In this document: in pieces, positions 57,967 to 64,000 of the stretch
How the letters are laid out: each line of letters begins with the position of its first letter
Numbering within the stretch: position 1 is the stretch's first letter
DNA from: Streptomyces sp. NRRL S-244
Lineage (GTDB): Bacteria; Actinomycetota; Actinomycetes; Streptomycetales; Streptomycetaceae
Assembly (NCBI RefSeq): GCF_000717915.1
Contig: NZ_JOCX01000003.1
Span: 310,001-374,000 of the forward strand
Direction: 5' to 3'
Length of the DNA stretch: 64,000 bases
Notes under the pieces: generated by a model
Database searches by the model: none
What the model was told of the DNA's origin: nothing
What the model saw: only the letters and a program-made list of their open reading frames with translations
Translations under genes and position numbers: made by a program

Positions 57967-58863
57967 TCACGCGGTCACCCGGAGTTCGCCGGCGCTGAAC
58001 TGGCGCTGCGCCGTGCGGATCAGGCCGGTGCTCTCGTCCACGGTGGCCGCCGCGTTGCGCACGTTGGTCAGGGCGGTGCGGTAGTCGTCGAGGGCCCGCG
58101 GCCTGGTCACGTAGTTCGCGCCGTTGATGTGCTCCACGTACGCCACCTCGGCGTGCTCCCCGTCGCGGAACCTCAGGTGGGTGATCGGGTAGGGCGGTGT
58201 GGCCCCGTACGCGCGGGCCATCGGGAGGATGCGGATGCTCACCTTGCCGGTCTCCCCGGCCCGCAGCAAGTGGGTCAGCTGCTCGTCCATCACGGCCGCG
58301 TTCCCGCAGCGGCGGTGCAGTACGCCCTCTTCCAGCAGGGCGGTCACCCGGGGCAGCGGACGGTTCATCAGCCGCAGCTGCCGTTCGGCGCGGAGTTCGA
58401 CGACACGGTCGACCTCCTCCTCGCCGGCGCCGGGCATGACCGCCCGCACCATGTGCCGGGCGTAGGCGCGGGTCTGGAGGATGCCGGGGACGACGAGGTT
58501 CTCGTAGACGCAGATCTCCTCGGCGTCGCCCTCCAGCTGGATGAGGCGCTTGAGGAAGTCGGGGGTGACATCGCTGAACTGCTCGTACCACTCGGAGTCC
58601 CGCGCGTGTTCCAGGAGCCGTTCCATCGCCCGCATCTCTTCGGCGTCGACGCCGTAGTACCGGGCGAGGTCCCGTACGTCGCGCGGTCTGGGCGGGCTCT
58701 CGCCGCGCTCCATCCGGCTGATCTTCGACACCGAGCCGCGGATGACCGGTGCCACCTGACGCAGGGTGAGGCCCCGGGCCTCACGGCACCTGCGCAGTTC
58801 CCGCCCCAGCAGGCGGTCGGCCGCCGCCCGGGCCCGATCGCCGCCCATCGGTCCACCCCTCAC
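57967..58863 (-). CDS. HTH transcriptional regulator with DUF5753 domain
   Basis: A 298-residue regulator of the large Streptomyces family paired with DUF397 proteins (WhiJ/AbaA/Scr1-like). XRE-type HTH at about 20-75: ELRRCREARGLTLRQVAPVI, RGSVSKISRMERGES. The DUF5753 ligand-like domain follows: LEGDAEEICVYENLVVPGIL, QTRAYARHMVRAV, RQLRLMNRPLPRVTALLEEG. The family regulates development and antibiotic production. GTG start; ATG five codons on (MGGDRA) is a possible alternative. The DUF397 partner gene is 22 bases upstream. Confidence 0.88.
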   Translation of the reverse strand: MRGGPMGGDRARAAADRLLGRELRRCREARGLTLRQVAPVIRGSVSKISRMERGESPPRPRDVRDLARYYGVDAEEMRAMERLLEHARDSEWYEQFSDVTPDFLKRLIQLEGDAEEICVYENLVVPGILQTRAYARHMVRAVMPGAGEEEVDRVVELRAERQLRLMNRPLPRVTALLEEGVLHRRCGNAAVMDEQLTHLLRAGETGKVSIRILPMARAYGATPPYPITHLRFRDGEHAEVAYVEHINGANYVTRPRALDDYRTALTNVRNAAATVDESTGLIRTAQRQFSAGELRVTA

Positions 58864-58885
58864 GCTCTGGCCTCGAATCGAGCCG

Positions 58886-59119
58886 TCATCCGGTCAGGTG
58901 GTCGAATTCCGCGTCTTTGGCGCCGCGGAGGAACGCCTCGATCTCGGCGGCCGTGAACACCAGCGCCGGCCCGTCAGGGAAGCGCGAGTTCCGCATCGCC
59001 ACTCCGCCGCCCGCCAGGGCCGCGACTTCCACGCAGTTGCCGTTGCCCACGCTGGCACTGCTCTTGACCCACACCACGCCGGGAATCGCGCCGGCCACCA
59101 CGCCGTTGTCGAGCTGCAT
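58886..59119 (-). CDS. DUF397 domain protein
   Basis: A 77-residue small acidic protein of DUF397 (PF04149). Core: VVWVKSSASVGNGNCVEVAA, VAMRNSRFPDGPALVFTAAE and IEAFLRGAKDAEFD. Encoded just upstream of its HTH/DUF5753 partner. In known pairs the small protein binds and modulates the regulator. No ribosome site is visible; TAGCAT 6-10 bases upstream of the ATG may be a -10 box giving a leaderless message. Confidence 0.88.
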   Translation of the reverse strand: MQLDNGVVAGAIPGVVWVKSSASVGNGNCVEVAALAGGGVAMRNSRFPDGPALVFTAAEIEAFLRGAKDAEFDHLTG

Positions 59120-59290
59120 GACAGAAATGCTAGCCAGATGTACGGGGCACGGGAGTCCCTCGAATGGGTGCCTCGGCTGCGCGATATCCCGATGATCCGA
59201 CCCCCGGACCGAGGGGCGGATATTGCGCATTTCGGGCTAAACGGCGGTGAGTCACCGGGGCTGCTCGACCCGGCCTGGCCATAGTCGACC

Positions 59291-59312
59291 GTGGCAGCCG
59301 ACTGGCTGCCAC
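59291..59312. promoter_or_regulatory. Nine-bp inverted repeat upstream of the SH3 protein gene
   Basis: GTGGCAGCC and GGCTGCCAC form a perfect hairpin with GACT loop, about 55 bases ahead of the SH3 protein start. May be a leader hairpin or operator. The wider 247-base gap (59120-59366) between the DUF397 and SH3 genes holds the divergent promoters, otherwise nothing recognised. Confidence 0.5.
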
Positions 59313-59366
59313 CCCGGCCCGCGGCTCACCGCGGCCGGGCGGAAGTCTTCGCAGAGGAGCCTGCAC

Positions 59367-59903
59367 ATGCGGAAGCCCACCAGGACCATCCTCGCTCTCG
59401 CCGCCGCAAGCCTGGTGCTCGGCGGGGTCGGGGCGGGCGCCGCCGTCGCGGACGAGGGTCCGACGACCGACACCCCCTCGCAGGAGATGGTCGTTCTCGA
59501 ACCGGACGGCGACCAGGCCGGCACCTACCAGGGCAAGGAGTACACCGTCGGCAAGGTCGTCTCGCGCGGACCGCTGAAGCTCCGCTCCAAGCCGACCACC
59601 CGCTCGAAGTCCGTGGGACACGTGAAGCCGGACCACAGGGTCGCCATCGTGTGCAAGGTGCGCGGTGAGTCGGTCGACGGCAACAACGTCTGGTACCTCC
59701 TCCACGTCAAGGAGAAGGAGAAGGAGAAGGAAGGACAGCAGCCCATGGAGCAGTCCATGGAGAACTCCATGGAGCAGCCCGCGGTCTCGAACGCGGAGAA
59801 CGGGGCGGACGCGATGGAGGGGAAGGACGGCAAGGAGCGCAAGGACGCCTGGGTCACCGCCCGTTACGTGAAGAACCTCCACCACGTGAAGTGGTGCGAC
59901 TGA
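59367..59903 (+). CDS. Secreted SH3-domain protein with charged repeat insert
   Basis: A 178-residue exported protein. Signal peptide residues 1-28 (ending AAVADEG). An SH3b-like domain, about 58-110: GKVVSRGPLKLRSKPTTRSK, VGHVKPDHRVAIVCKVRG, SVDGNNVWYLLHV. It is then interrupted by Lys/Glu tandem KEKEKEKEG and repeats of MEQSMENSMEQ, and ends WVTARYVKNLHHVKWCD, the last strand of the SH3 fold. The insert sits within the fold, an odd arrangement. GAGGAG precedes the ATG. Likely wall-binding. Confidence 0.8.
   Translation: MRKPTRTILALAAASLVLGGVGAGAAVADEGPTTDTPSQEMVVLEPDGDQAGTYQGKEYTVGKVVSRGPLKLRSKPTTRSKSVGHVKPDHRVAIVCKVRGESVDGNNVWYLLHVKEKEKEKEGQQPMEQSMENSMEQPAVSNAENGADAMEGKDGKERKDAWVTARYVKNLHHVKWCD
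59710..59779. repeat. Short tandem repeats within the SH3 protein gene
   Basis: Repeats of GAGAAG (encoding Glu-Lys) followed by repeats of the type ATGGAGCAGTCC encoding Met-Glu-Gln/Asn-Ser. They insert a charged loop between two parts of the SH3 domain and are likely to vary in length. Confidence 0.65.
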
Positions 59904-59933
59904 CCTTCCGGACCCCGTCCCCGCACCGGGCGG

Positions 59934-60314
59934 TCATCCCGCCGGGCGTACGGTACGCGGCCCGACGCACCGCGCCCCGTACGCCCGGACCCGCTCGCGC
60001 AGTTCCCGGTCCGCCGTGACCACGACGCAGCCGCGCTCCGCGTAGGCGGCGGCCAGTTCCACGATCCGGTCGTCACCGCTCCCGGGCGCCGGGTCCACCC
60101 GTACTCCGGGCACGGACTCGACGCCCCGGGCCGCGCCCTCGACGACGAGGACGATCTCCTCGATCGCCCCGATCCCCTCGATCTCCCCGCCCGCGGCCGG
60201 GTCCCGCTCCGCGAGGCGGTCGCGCAGCCGCTCGGCCGCCCCCCGCCGGTCCCGCCACCAGCCGTCCGGCACGGAGCCGACCACGTTCGCGGCGTCCACG
60301 ATCAACACGCTCAT
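59934..60314 (-). CDS. NYN/PIN-like nuclease domain protein (YacP-like)
   Basis: A 126-residue single-domain protein. Acidic active-site residues of the NYN/PIN fold: Asp7 and Asn10 in LIVDAANVVGS, Asp81-Asp82 in GSGDDRIVEL, Asp102 in VVVTADRELRERVRAYGA. YacP/Rae1 and related NYN proteins are metal-dependent RNases. It starts 37 bases after the kinase-phosphatase gene stop, on the same strand, and so may be the third gene of the RNA ligase unit. It could be the cutting partner of the healing and sealing enzymes (inference). No strong ribosome site. Confidence 0.78.
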   Translation of the reverse strand: MSVLIVDAANVVGSVPDGWWRDRRGAAERLRDRLAERDPAAGGEIEGIGAIEEIVLVVEGAARGVESVPGVRVDPAPGSGDDRIVELAAAYAERGCVVVTADRELRERVRAYGARCVGPRTVRPAG

Positions 60315-60351
60315 GGCCCCAGTATGGGGAGATCCGGCAGCCGCCCGCGTT

Positions 60352-61284
60352 CTAGAAGTCGCCGTAGTTGACCTGCCAGGTCGGCAGGCCCATCCGGCGC
60401 CAGACCGCGACCACCCGGTCCCGGTCGTCCAACGAGACCCGCACCGCGTACCGGTGGCGCACATGCGCGTCGAACAGCTCCGCCTTCACCACGTCGTCGC
60501 GGCGCGTGTCGCCGAGCGGCCGCATCCACAGCTCGTCGTACGGCACCTCGTGCCGGCGCAGCCAGGCCTCCGTCTGCGGCCGGTGCTCCTCGCCGCGCCC
60601 GGACAGCAGCACGATGGTGTCGCCGTCCGCGCGCCGGAAAGCGTCCAGCGCGTACCGCACCGGCTCGTTGAGCGCGTCGATCTCGCAGCGCGAGAAGTCG
60701 TACGGGCTGCGGTCGCCGGTGAGCGCGAGCGTGCCGTCGATGTCGCACATCACCGCGGAGGGCAGCGCCGGGTCGGCCACGTACGGCTCGACCACGGGCT
60801 GGTCGTTCAGCCACTCCGCGGTGAGCCGCCAGCCGCCCTTCTTGGCGCTCATCCGCTTGTCGTTCAATATCCGGATGATCTCCTCGCCGACCGGCCGCTC
60901 CCGCGCGGCGTCCCGGCGCAGGCACTCCTCCACCGGAACGTCGGTGAAGTCGTGCACGACGAAGGTCGCGCGCCCGGCGACCGCCGCCTTGAGCCGCTTG
61001 GGGATGTGCGAGGTCAGGTGCGTGTTGTCGACGACCACGTCGAAGCCGCCGTCGACGGCCGCGCGCACGGCCGCGTCCTGCACGGCCAGGACGGTCTGCT
61101 CGTGCCGGTACGAGCGGCCGCGCTCCGGGTCGGGCAGGTCGAGCATGGCCCGCAGGTCGTCCAGGTTGACGCGGCGCATCCGGCCCGCGGCCTCGGCCTG
61201 CAGGGCGCGCGCGGCCGTCGTCTTACCCGAGGCCGGCAACCCCGTCATGACGTGGACGACGGGGCGTGCGGGGTCTTCGGACAC
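60352..61284 (-). CDS. Polynucleotide kinase-phosphatase (T4 Pnkp-like, RNA end-healing)
   Basis: A 310-residue bifunctional enzyme. N-terminal kinase: P-loop GLPASGKT (15-22), RVNLDDLRAML (Asp42 region), then VVDNTH. C-terminal HAD phosphatase: MCDIDGTLAL (Asp181, Asp183), LLSGR (227-231), and RRDDVVKAELF. This is the domain order of phage T4 Pnkp, which heals RNA ends (5' phosphorylation, 3' dephosphorylation). I choose GTG 61284, with GAGGAG about ten bases upstream and four bases after the ligase stop; an in-frame ATG at 61302 lies inside the ligase gene and has no ribosome site. Cotranscribed with the ligase. Confidence 0.88.
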   Translation of the reverse strand: MSEDPARPVVHVMTGLPASGKTTAARALQAEAAGRMRRVNLDDLRAMLDLPDPERGRSYRHEQTVLAVQDAAVRAAVDGGFDVVVDNTHLTSHIPKRLKAAVAGRATFVVHDFTDVPVEECLRRDAARERPVGEEIIRILNDKRMSAKKGGWRLTAEWLNDQPVVEPYVADPALPSAVMCDIDGTLALTGDRSPYDFSRCEIDALNEPVRYALDAFRRADGDTIVLLSGRGEEHRPQTEAWLRRHEVPYDELWMRPLGDTRRDDVVKAELFDAHVRHRYAVRVSLDDRDRVVAVWRRMGLPTWQVNYGDF

Positions 61285-61288
61285 TGGT

Positions 61289-62503
61289 TCAGTTCTCCTC
61301 ATCGGTCGTGAAGGGGTCGGACGCTTCGGGCCGCACGTGCCGCCATACGACGAGCTCCGTGGACCGGCCGTCCAGGCGCAGGAACATCGCGGCGCGGATC
61401 GAGCGGTCGGGCAGCGCCTTGGCGGCGCGCGCGAACGCGCCCCGGTCGTCCGCCAGATGGGCGAGCTGCGCGTACGCCTCGTCGATGGCGCGCTCGCGCC
61501 GCGCCGCCGCGTCCTCGATGCGGGTGACCACCTCGCGCACCCAGGTGTCGAACTCGTCCGGCACCTGCTGCAGCAGCGCTTCGAGCGGCTTGCCGCCCGA
61601 GGCCTCGATGTCGGCGACGGTGCAGTTCAGGCCCTGCGCCAGCTCCTTGACGGGGAGGCCGGCGAAGCGCTCGATGCCGTGGCTGCGCCAGATGTCCCGC
61701 TCGGTGACACCGGTGACCAGCTTGTGCAGGCGTACGTATTCGGACAGCTTGGCCTTCGCGCGCACGCCGGAGGCGAACCGCAGCACGAAGCCCTCGGCTT
61801 CGGTGCCCGCGGCGTTCTCGCCGCCGGGCAGGGTGTTCGACTCGGCCAGCGCCAGGAGTTCGGCCAGCGGCATGGCGGGCCACACCGTGACGACGGAGCC
61901 GATCCCCTGCCAGTGGCCGGCGGCCTCGGCGAGCGGGACCTCGGTGCCGTCCAGGCCGAACGCGGCGAGGAGCACCAGGTCCCGGCGGTCGCCGTAGTCG
62001 ACGACGATACGGTTCTGCGGGTACAGGATCTCCGCGAGGTAGGTCACGCCGGGGACGAGGGCCGAGGTGTCACGGCCGTCGAGGTGGCGCTGGCCCCAGG
62101 TGGCCTGGGTGCTGATGAAGGATCCCTTGGAGGCGACGCGCCAGCCGCCCGCGTAGTGGAAGACCACCGCGAGGCTGCCGTCGACCTTGTCGTACACCTC
62201 GAACGGCTCGTCGGGCAGCGCCGGTGCGTACGGCTGGCCGGACTCGTGCTCGCCGACGTTGAAGAACTTCGGCAGCGGCAGCGCGACGATCGCTCCGGTG
62301 GCGTCGTCGGCGACGAGTCCGCGGCAGCGCACGGTGATCCGGTTCCAGGCGCGCTCGTACTGTGCCGTCCGCGTGTACGTGTAGATGGACAGCGGCAGTT
62401 GAGGGTGCGCCTTGCGGGTCACGAGTCCGGCGTCGATGGCGGCCGCCAGCTCCTGCTGCGGCAGCAGGTCGTGCAGGGTCGGGTAGGCCTGGTTCTGGCC
62501 CAT
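61289..62503 (-). CDS. T4 Rnl1-like RNA ligase
   Basis: A 404-residue ATP-dependent RNA ligase. Nucleotidyltransferase motifs: I, DKVDGSLA with the AMP-bearing Lys106 (T4 Rnl1 Lys99); CRGLVAD before it; III, YLAEILYPQNRIVVDYG (Glu158); IV, EGFVLRF (237-243); V, KAKLSEYVRLH (Lys250, Lys252). The ligase seals 5'-phosphate to 3'-hydroxyl RNA ends. First gene of the unit with the kinase-phosphatase and NYN genes. The ATG follows GGGAGG. In phage T4 the pair repairs tRNA cut by a host nuclease; the role here may be repair or processing. Confidence 0.9.
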   Translation of the reverse strand: MGQNQAYPTLHDLLPQQELAAAIDAGLVTRKAHPQLPLSIYTYTRTAQYERAWNRITVRCRGLVADDATGAIVALPLPKFFNVGEHESGQPYAPALPDEPFEVYDKVDGSLAVVFHYAGGWRVASKGSFISTQATWGQRHLDGRDTSALVPGVTYLAEILYPQNRIVVDYGDRRDLVLLAAFGLDGTEVPLAEAAGHWQGIGSVVTVWPAMPLAELLALAESNTLPGGENAAGTEAEGFVLRFASGVRAKAKLSEYVRLHKLVTGVTERDIWRSHGIERFAGLPVKELAQGLNCTVADIEASGGKPLEALLQQVPDEFDTWVREVVTRIEDAAARRERAIDEAYAQLAHLADDRGAFARAAKALPDRSIRAAMFLRLDGRSTELVVWRHVRPEASDPFTTDEEN

Positions 62504-62564
62504 GGGTTCCTCCCGGTTCGAGATGGCTCATTCTCACGTGCGGGAGGGTTGGCCCGGTACCGAA

Positions 62565-63269
62565 TTATCGCTGGTCCGAAGGGCTGCGGCCCAGCCGGTT
62601 GATGTCCTGGGGCCGCAGGATCCGGGTGCGGACGCCGGCATCGGGCCTCGCGACGGCGATCATCGCGCGGCCCAGGGCCTCGGTGGTGGTGACGAGGTTC
62701 GGCGCGAAGCGGCGCAGCAGCGGGAAGAGCGGTGCGGTGACCAGGTAGCCGGCCCGGTAGAGGAGGGTCTTGGAGGGCATGCCGCGGACGGGCTGTACGA
62801 GCCCGGGGCGGAACATGTAGGCCTGGAACGGCAACTGGAGCAGGTCGTTCTCGGTCTCCCCCTTGACCCGGGCCCACATGGTGCGGCTCTGCTCGGTGCT
62901 GTCCGTGCCCTCGCCGGAGACGTACGCGAACGTCAGCCGCGGGTTGGCGGCGGCCAGCGGGCGGGCGGCGGCGAGGGTGAGGTCGTGGGTGATGCGGCGG
63001 TACTCCTGCTCCTTCATGCCGACGGCGGAGACGCCGAGGCAGAAGAAGCAGGCGTCGAAGGAGGCCAGGTCCAGGTCCGGATCCGGATCCGGGCCCTGGG
63101 CCGAGAGGTCGGACGGATCGTCCTGGACGCGTTCGCGCAGCTTAGGGTGGGAGACGCCGAGCGGGGTGCGGCTGACGGAGAGGACGGCCGTGACGGAGTC
63201 GTCGCGCAGGCATTCCCGCAGAACACCCCGGCCGATCATTCCGGTTCCGCCGAAGAGGATGACGTTCAC
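62565..63269 (-). CDS. NAD(P)H-binding atypical SDR
   Basis: A 234-residue Rossmann-fold protein: MNVILFGGTGMIGRGVLREC gives the GxxGxxG dinucleotide site. Later YVSGEGTD and ARVKGETENDLL; the latter includes the Lys often found in place of the SDR YxxxK. The rest (LPFQAYMFRPGLVQPVRG) matches NmrA/YbjT-like atypical SDRs. It may bind NAD(P) as a sensor or reductase. Lies upstream of the RNA ligase in the same orientation. Confidence 0.82.
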   Translation of the reverse strand: MNVILFGGTGMIGRGVLRECLRDDSVTAVLSVSRTPLGVSHPKLRERVQDDPSDLSAQGPDPDPDLDLASFDACFFCLGVSAVGMKEQEYRRITHDLTLAAARPLAAANPRLTFAYVSGEGTDSTEQSRTMWARVKGETENDLLQLPFQAYMFRPGLVQPVRGMPSKTLLYRAGYLVTAPLFPLLRRFAPNLVTTTEALGRAMIAVARPDAGVRTRILRPQDINRLGRSPSDQR

Positions 63270-63287
63270 ATGCGCAGCCTAAGTGCG

Positions 63288-63722
63288 TCAGTGCGAGACG
63301 CAGAGCTCATTGCCCTCCGGATCGGCGAGAGTGGTCCAGGTGTAGGGGCCCTGGCTGCTGTCGTGCAGGTGCCGGGCGCCCTTGGCGATCAGGCGCTCGA
63401 CGACCTCCCGGGGGTCGTCGGAGCCGGTGCGGACGTCGAGGTGGACCCGGTTCTTGACCGTCTTCGGCTCGGGGACGAGCTGGAAGAGGACACGGGGTGC
63501 GCGCTCGATCCCCTCGGGGTGGCGGATGGCCGCGCCGACCTTCCAGACGAGGGCTCCGCGGTGGGTGGTGGTGTCCTCCTCGGAGGCCTGGCCCTCGGCG
63601 ACCATCTTGCGGATGAACTGCTCGTCGGTCGGCTCCACTTCCCAGCCGAGGGCGTCGGCCCACCAGTCGGCGAGGGGGTGCGGGTCGGCGGAATCGATCG
63701 TCACCTGGAATGTGTATGCCAT
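63288..63722 (-). CDS. VOC (glyoxalase/bleomycin-resistance) family protein
   Basis: A 144-residue VOC-fold protein: MAYTFQVTIDSADPHPLADW, WADALGWEVEP, RVLFQLVPEPKTVKNRVHLD, and TWTTLADPEGNELCVSH. The family binds metals or small hydrophobic substrates; the NRVHLD His and late Glu fit a metal site. Typical actinobacterial VOC protein of unknown substrate. The ATG is preceded by AGGG at seven bases. It ends 18 bases before the atypical SDR, so the two may form a unit. Confidence 0.85.
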   Translation of the reverse strand: MAYTFQVTIDSADPHPLADWWADALGWEVEPTDEQFIRKMVAEGQASEEDTTTHRGALVWKVGAAIRHPEGIERAPRVLFQLVPEPKTVKNRVHLDVRTGSDDPREVVERLIAKGARHLHDSSQGPYTWTTLADPEGNELCVSH

Positions 63723-63854
63723 GAGCGGGACCCTACTGAGGACCACTGACAACGACCTCGGAAGGCGTCCCGGGATTCCGGGTCGTTGCTTCGATGCCGC
63801 TCGTTCGGCGGGTACGGTTTGCGCCGTAAGTCCCTTTCGGAACGGGGTTGGCGC

Positions 63855-64000
63855 ATGGAATTCGGCCGGCGCGGGATCCTGCGGCCGCTGGCCGCGCTCC
63901 TCTTCCCGCCGGGTCCGGAGGGCGGGAGCGGGCCGCACGGGGTGCTGCCGACGCTGCTGGTCGCGCTGACCTTCGTGAGCGGGGTGGTCGACGCGGTGAG
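63855..64000 (+). CDS. DUF1275/YoaK family membrane protein, N-terminal part (cut by window edge)
   Basis: The first 48 codons. After a short leader (MEFGRRGILRPLAALLFPPG) the sequence LLVALTFVSGVVDAVS is the first membrane helix of DUF1275/YoaK proteins, whose family shows the same TFVSGxVDA motif. Function of the family is unknown. Forward strand; the rest lies beyond the window. Confidence 0.72.
   Translation, partial: MEFGRRGILRPLAALLFPPGPEGGSGPHGVLPTLLVALTFVSGVVDAV

Noticed and set aside
1..64000. CRISPR arrays, transposases, integrases, prophage genes
   Set aside because: None seen; tandem repeats found are short, contiguous or in-gene and have no spacer structure.

Overview
The window is very GC-rich chromosomal DNA from a Streptomyces or close relative. 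Supporting this are a short chaplin gene, a melC1/melC2-type tyrosinase pair, a mycothiol-dependent formaldehyde dehydrogenase, a DUF397/DUF5753 regulator pair, an Asn/Ser/Pro-rich cell-wall anchor protein and many secreted enzymes. I find about 65 protein genes, one tRNA-like RNA gene, several strong hairpin terminators and several candidate operators. There is no transposase, integrase, CRISPR array, rRNA or canonical tRNA. Gene order looks like ordinary chromosome with accessory patches.

Layout. 1-5030: an MFS transporter (cut by the window edge) coupled to a secreted phosphoesterase, two esterases, a small secreted protein and a chaplin. 5097-7079: the tyrosinase/chaperone pair and a TRIC-type channel. 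7306-14596: lipid catabolism, namely a three-gene operon (quinone oxidoreductase, two acyl-CoA dehydrogenases), a secreted HAF-repeat protein, a dienoyl-CoA-reductase-type SDR, an FGE-fold protein and a dienoyl-CoA-isomerase-type crotonase. 14641-21202: PIG-L deacetylase, prolyl-aminopeptidase-type hydrolase, mycothiol-dependent dehydrogenase, a LysR gene divergent from a DapA-like gene, and a LysM/transglycosylase protein. 21248-24866: a tightly coupled ABC exporter plus two-component system operon. 24968-31673: phytoene-synthase-like enzyme, Ser/Thr kinase, secreted PNGase A, small membrane proteins, a DMT protein and a PAP2 protein. 31719-32605: an operator array, a TetR gene and a bidirectional terminator.

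32636-38846: a TerD protein, then a tightly coupled operon LRR - ankyrin - MoxR ATPase - VWA/metallopeptidase-like protein. A tRNA-shaped RNA is encoded about 60 bases upstream of the LRR start, on the same strand. I consider this, together with the RNA cassette below, the most unusual part of the window.

39187-57312: an orphan amino-acid-binding lipoprotein, PfpI protein, secreted endonuclease I, GH20 hexosaminidase, HbpS-like protein, an MFS/MarR pair, a SigE-type sigma factor with partner, a sortase-type surface protein, a glycosyltransferase, a MocR/EamA divergent pair, an AraC regulator and a large GH101 enzyme. 57468-64000: YbjQ, the HTH/DUF397 pair, an SH3 protein, a same-strand RNA cassette (T4 Rnl1-like RNA ligase, polynucleotide kinase-phosphatase, NYN/PIN nuclease-like protein), an atypical SDR, a VOC protein and the start of a DUF1275 membrane protein.

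How genes work together: the 7.3-14.6 kb block carries core and auxiliary enzymes for breakdown of (poly)unsaturated acyl-CoAs. The three secreted glycosidases/amidases (PNGase A, GH20, GH101) suggest use of N- and O-linked glycans. The ligase/kinase-phosphatase/NYN trio would be able to cut, heal and seal RNA.
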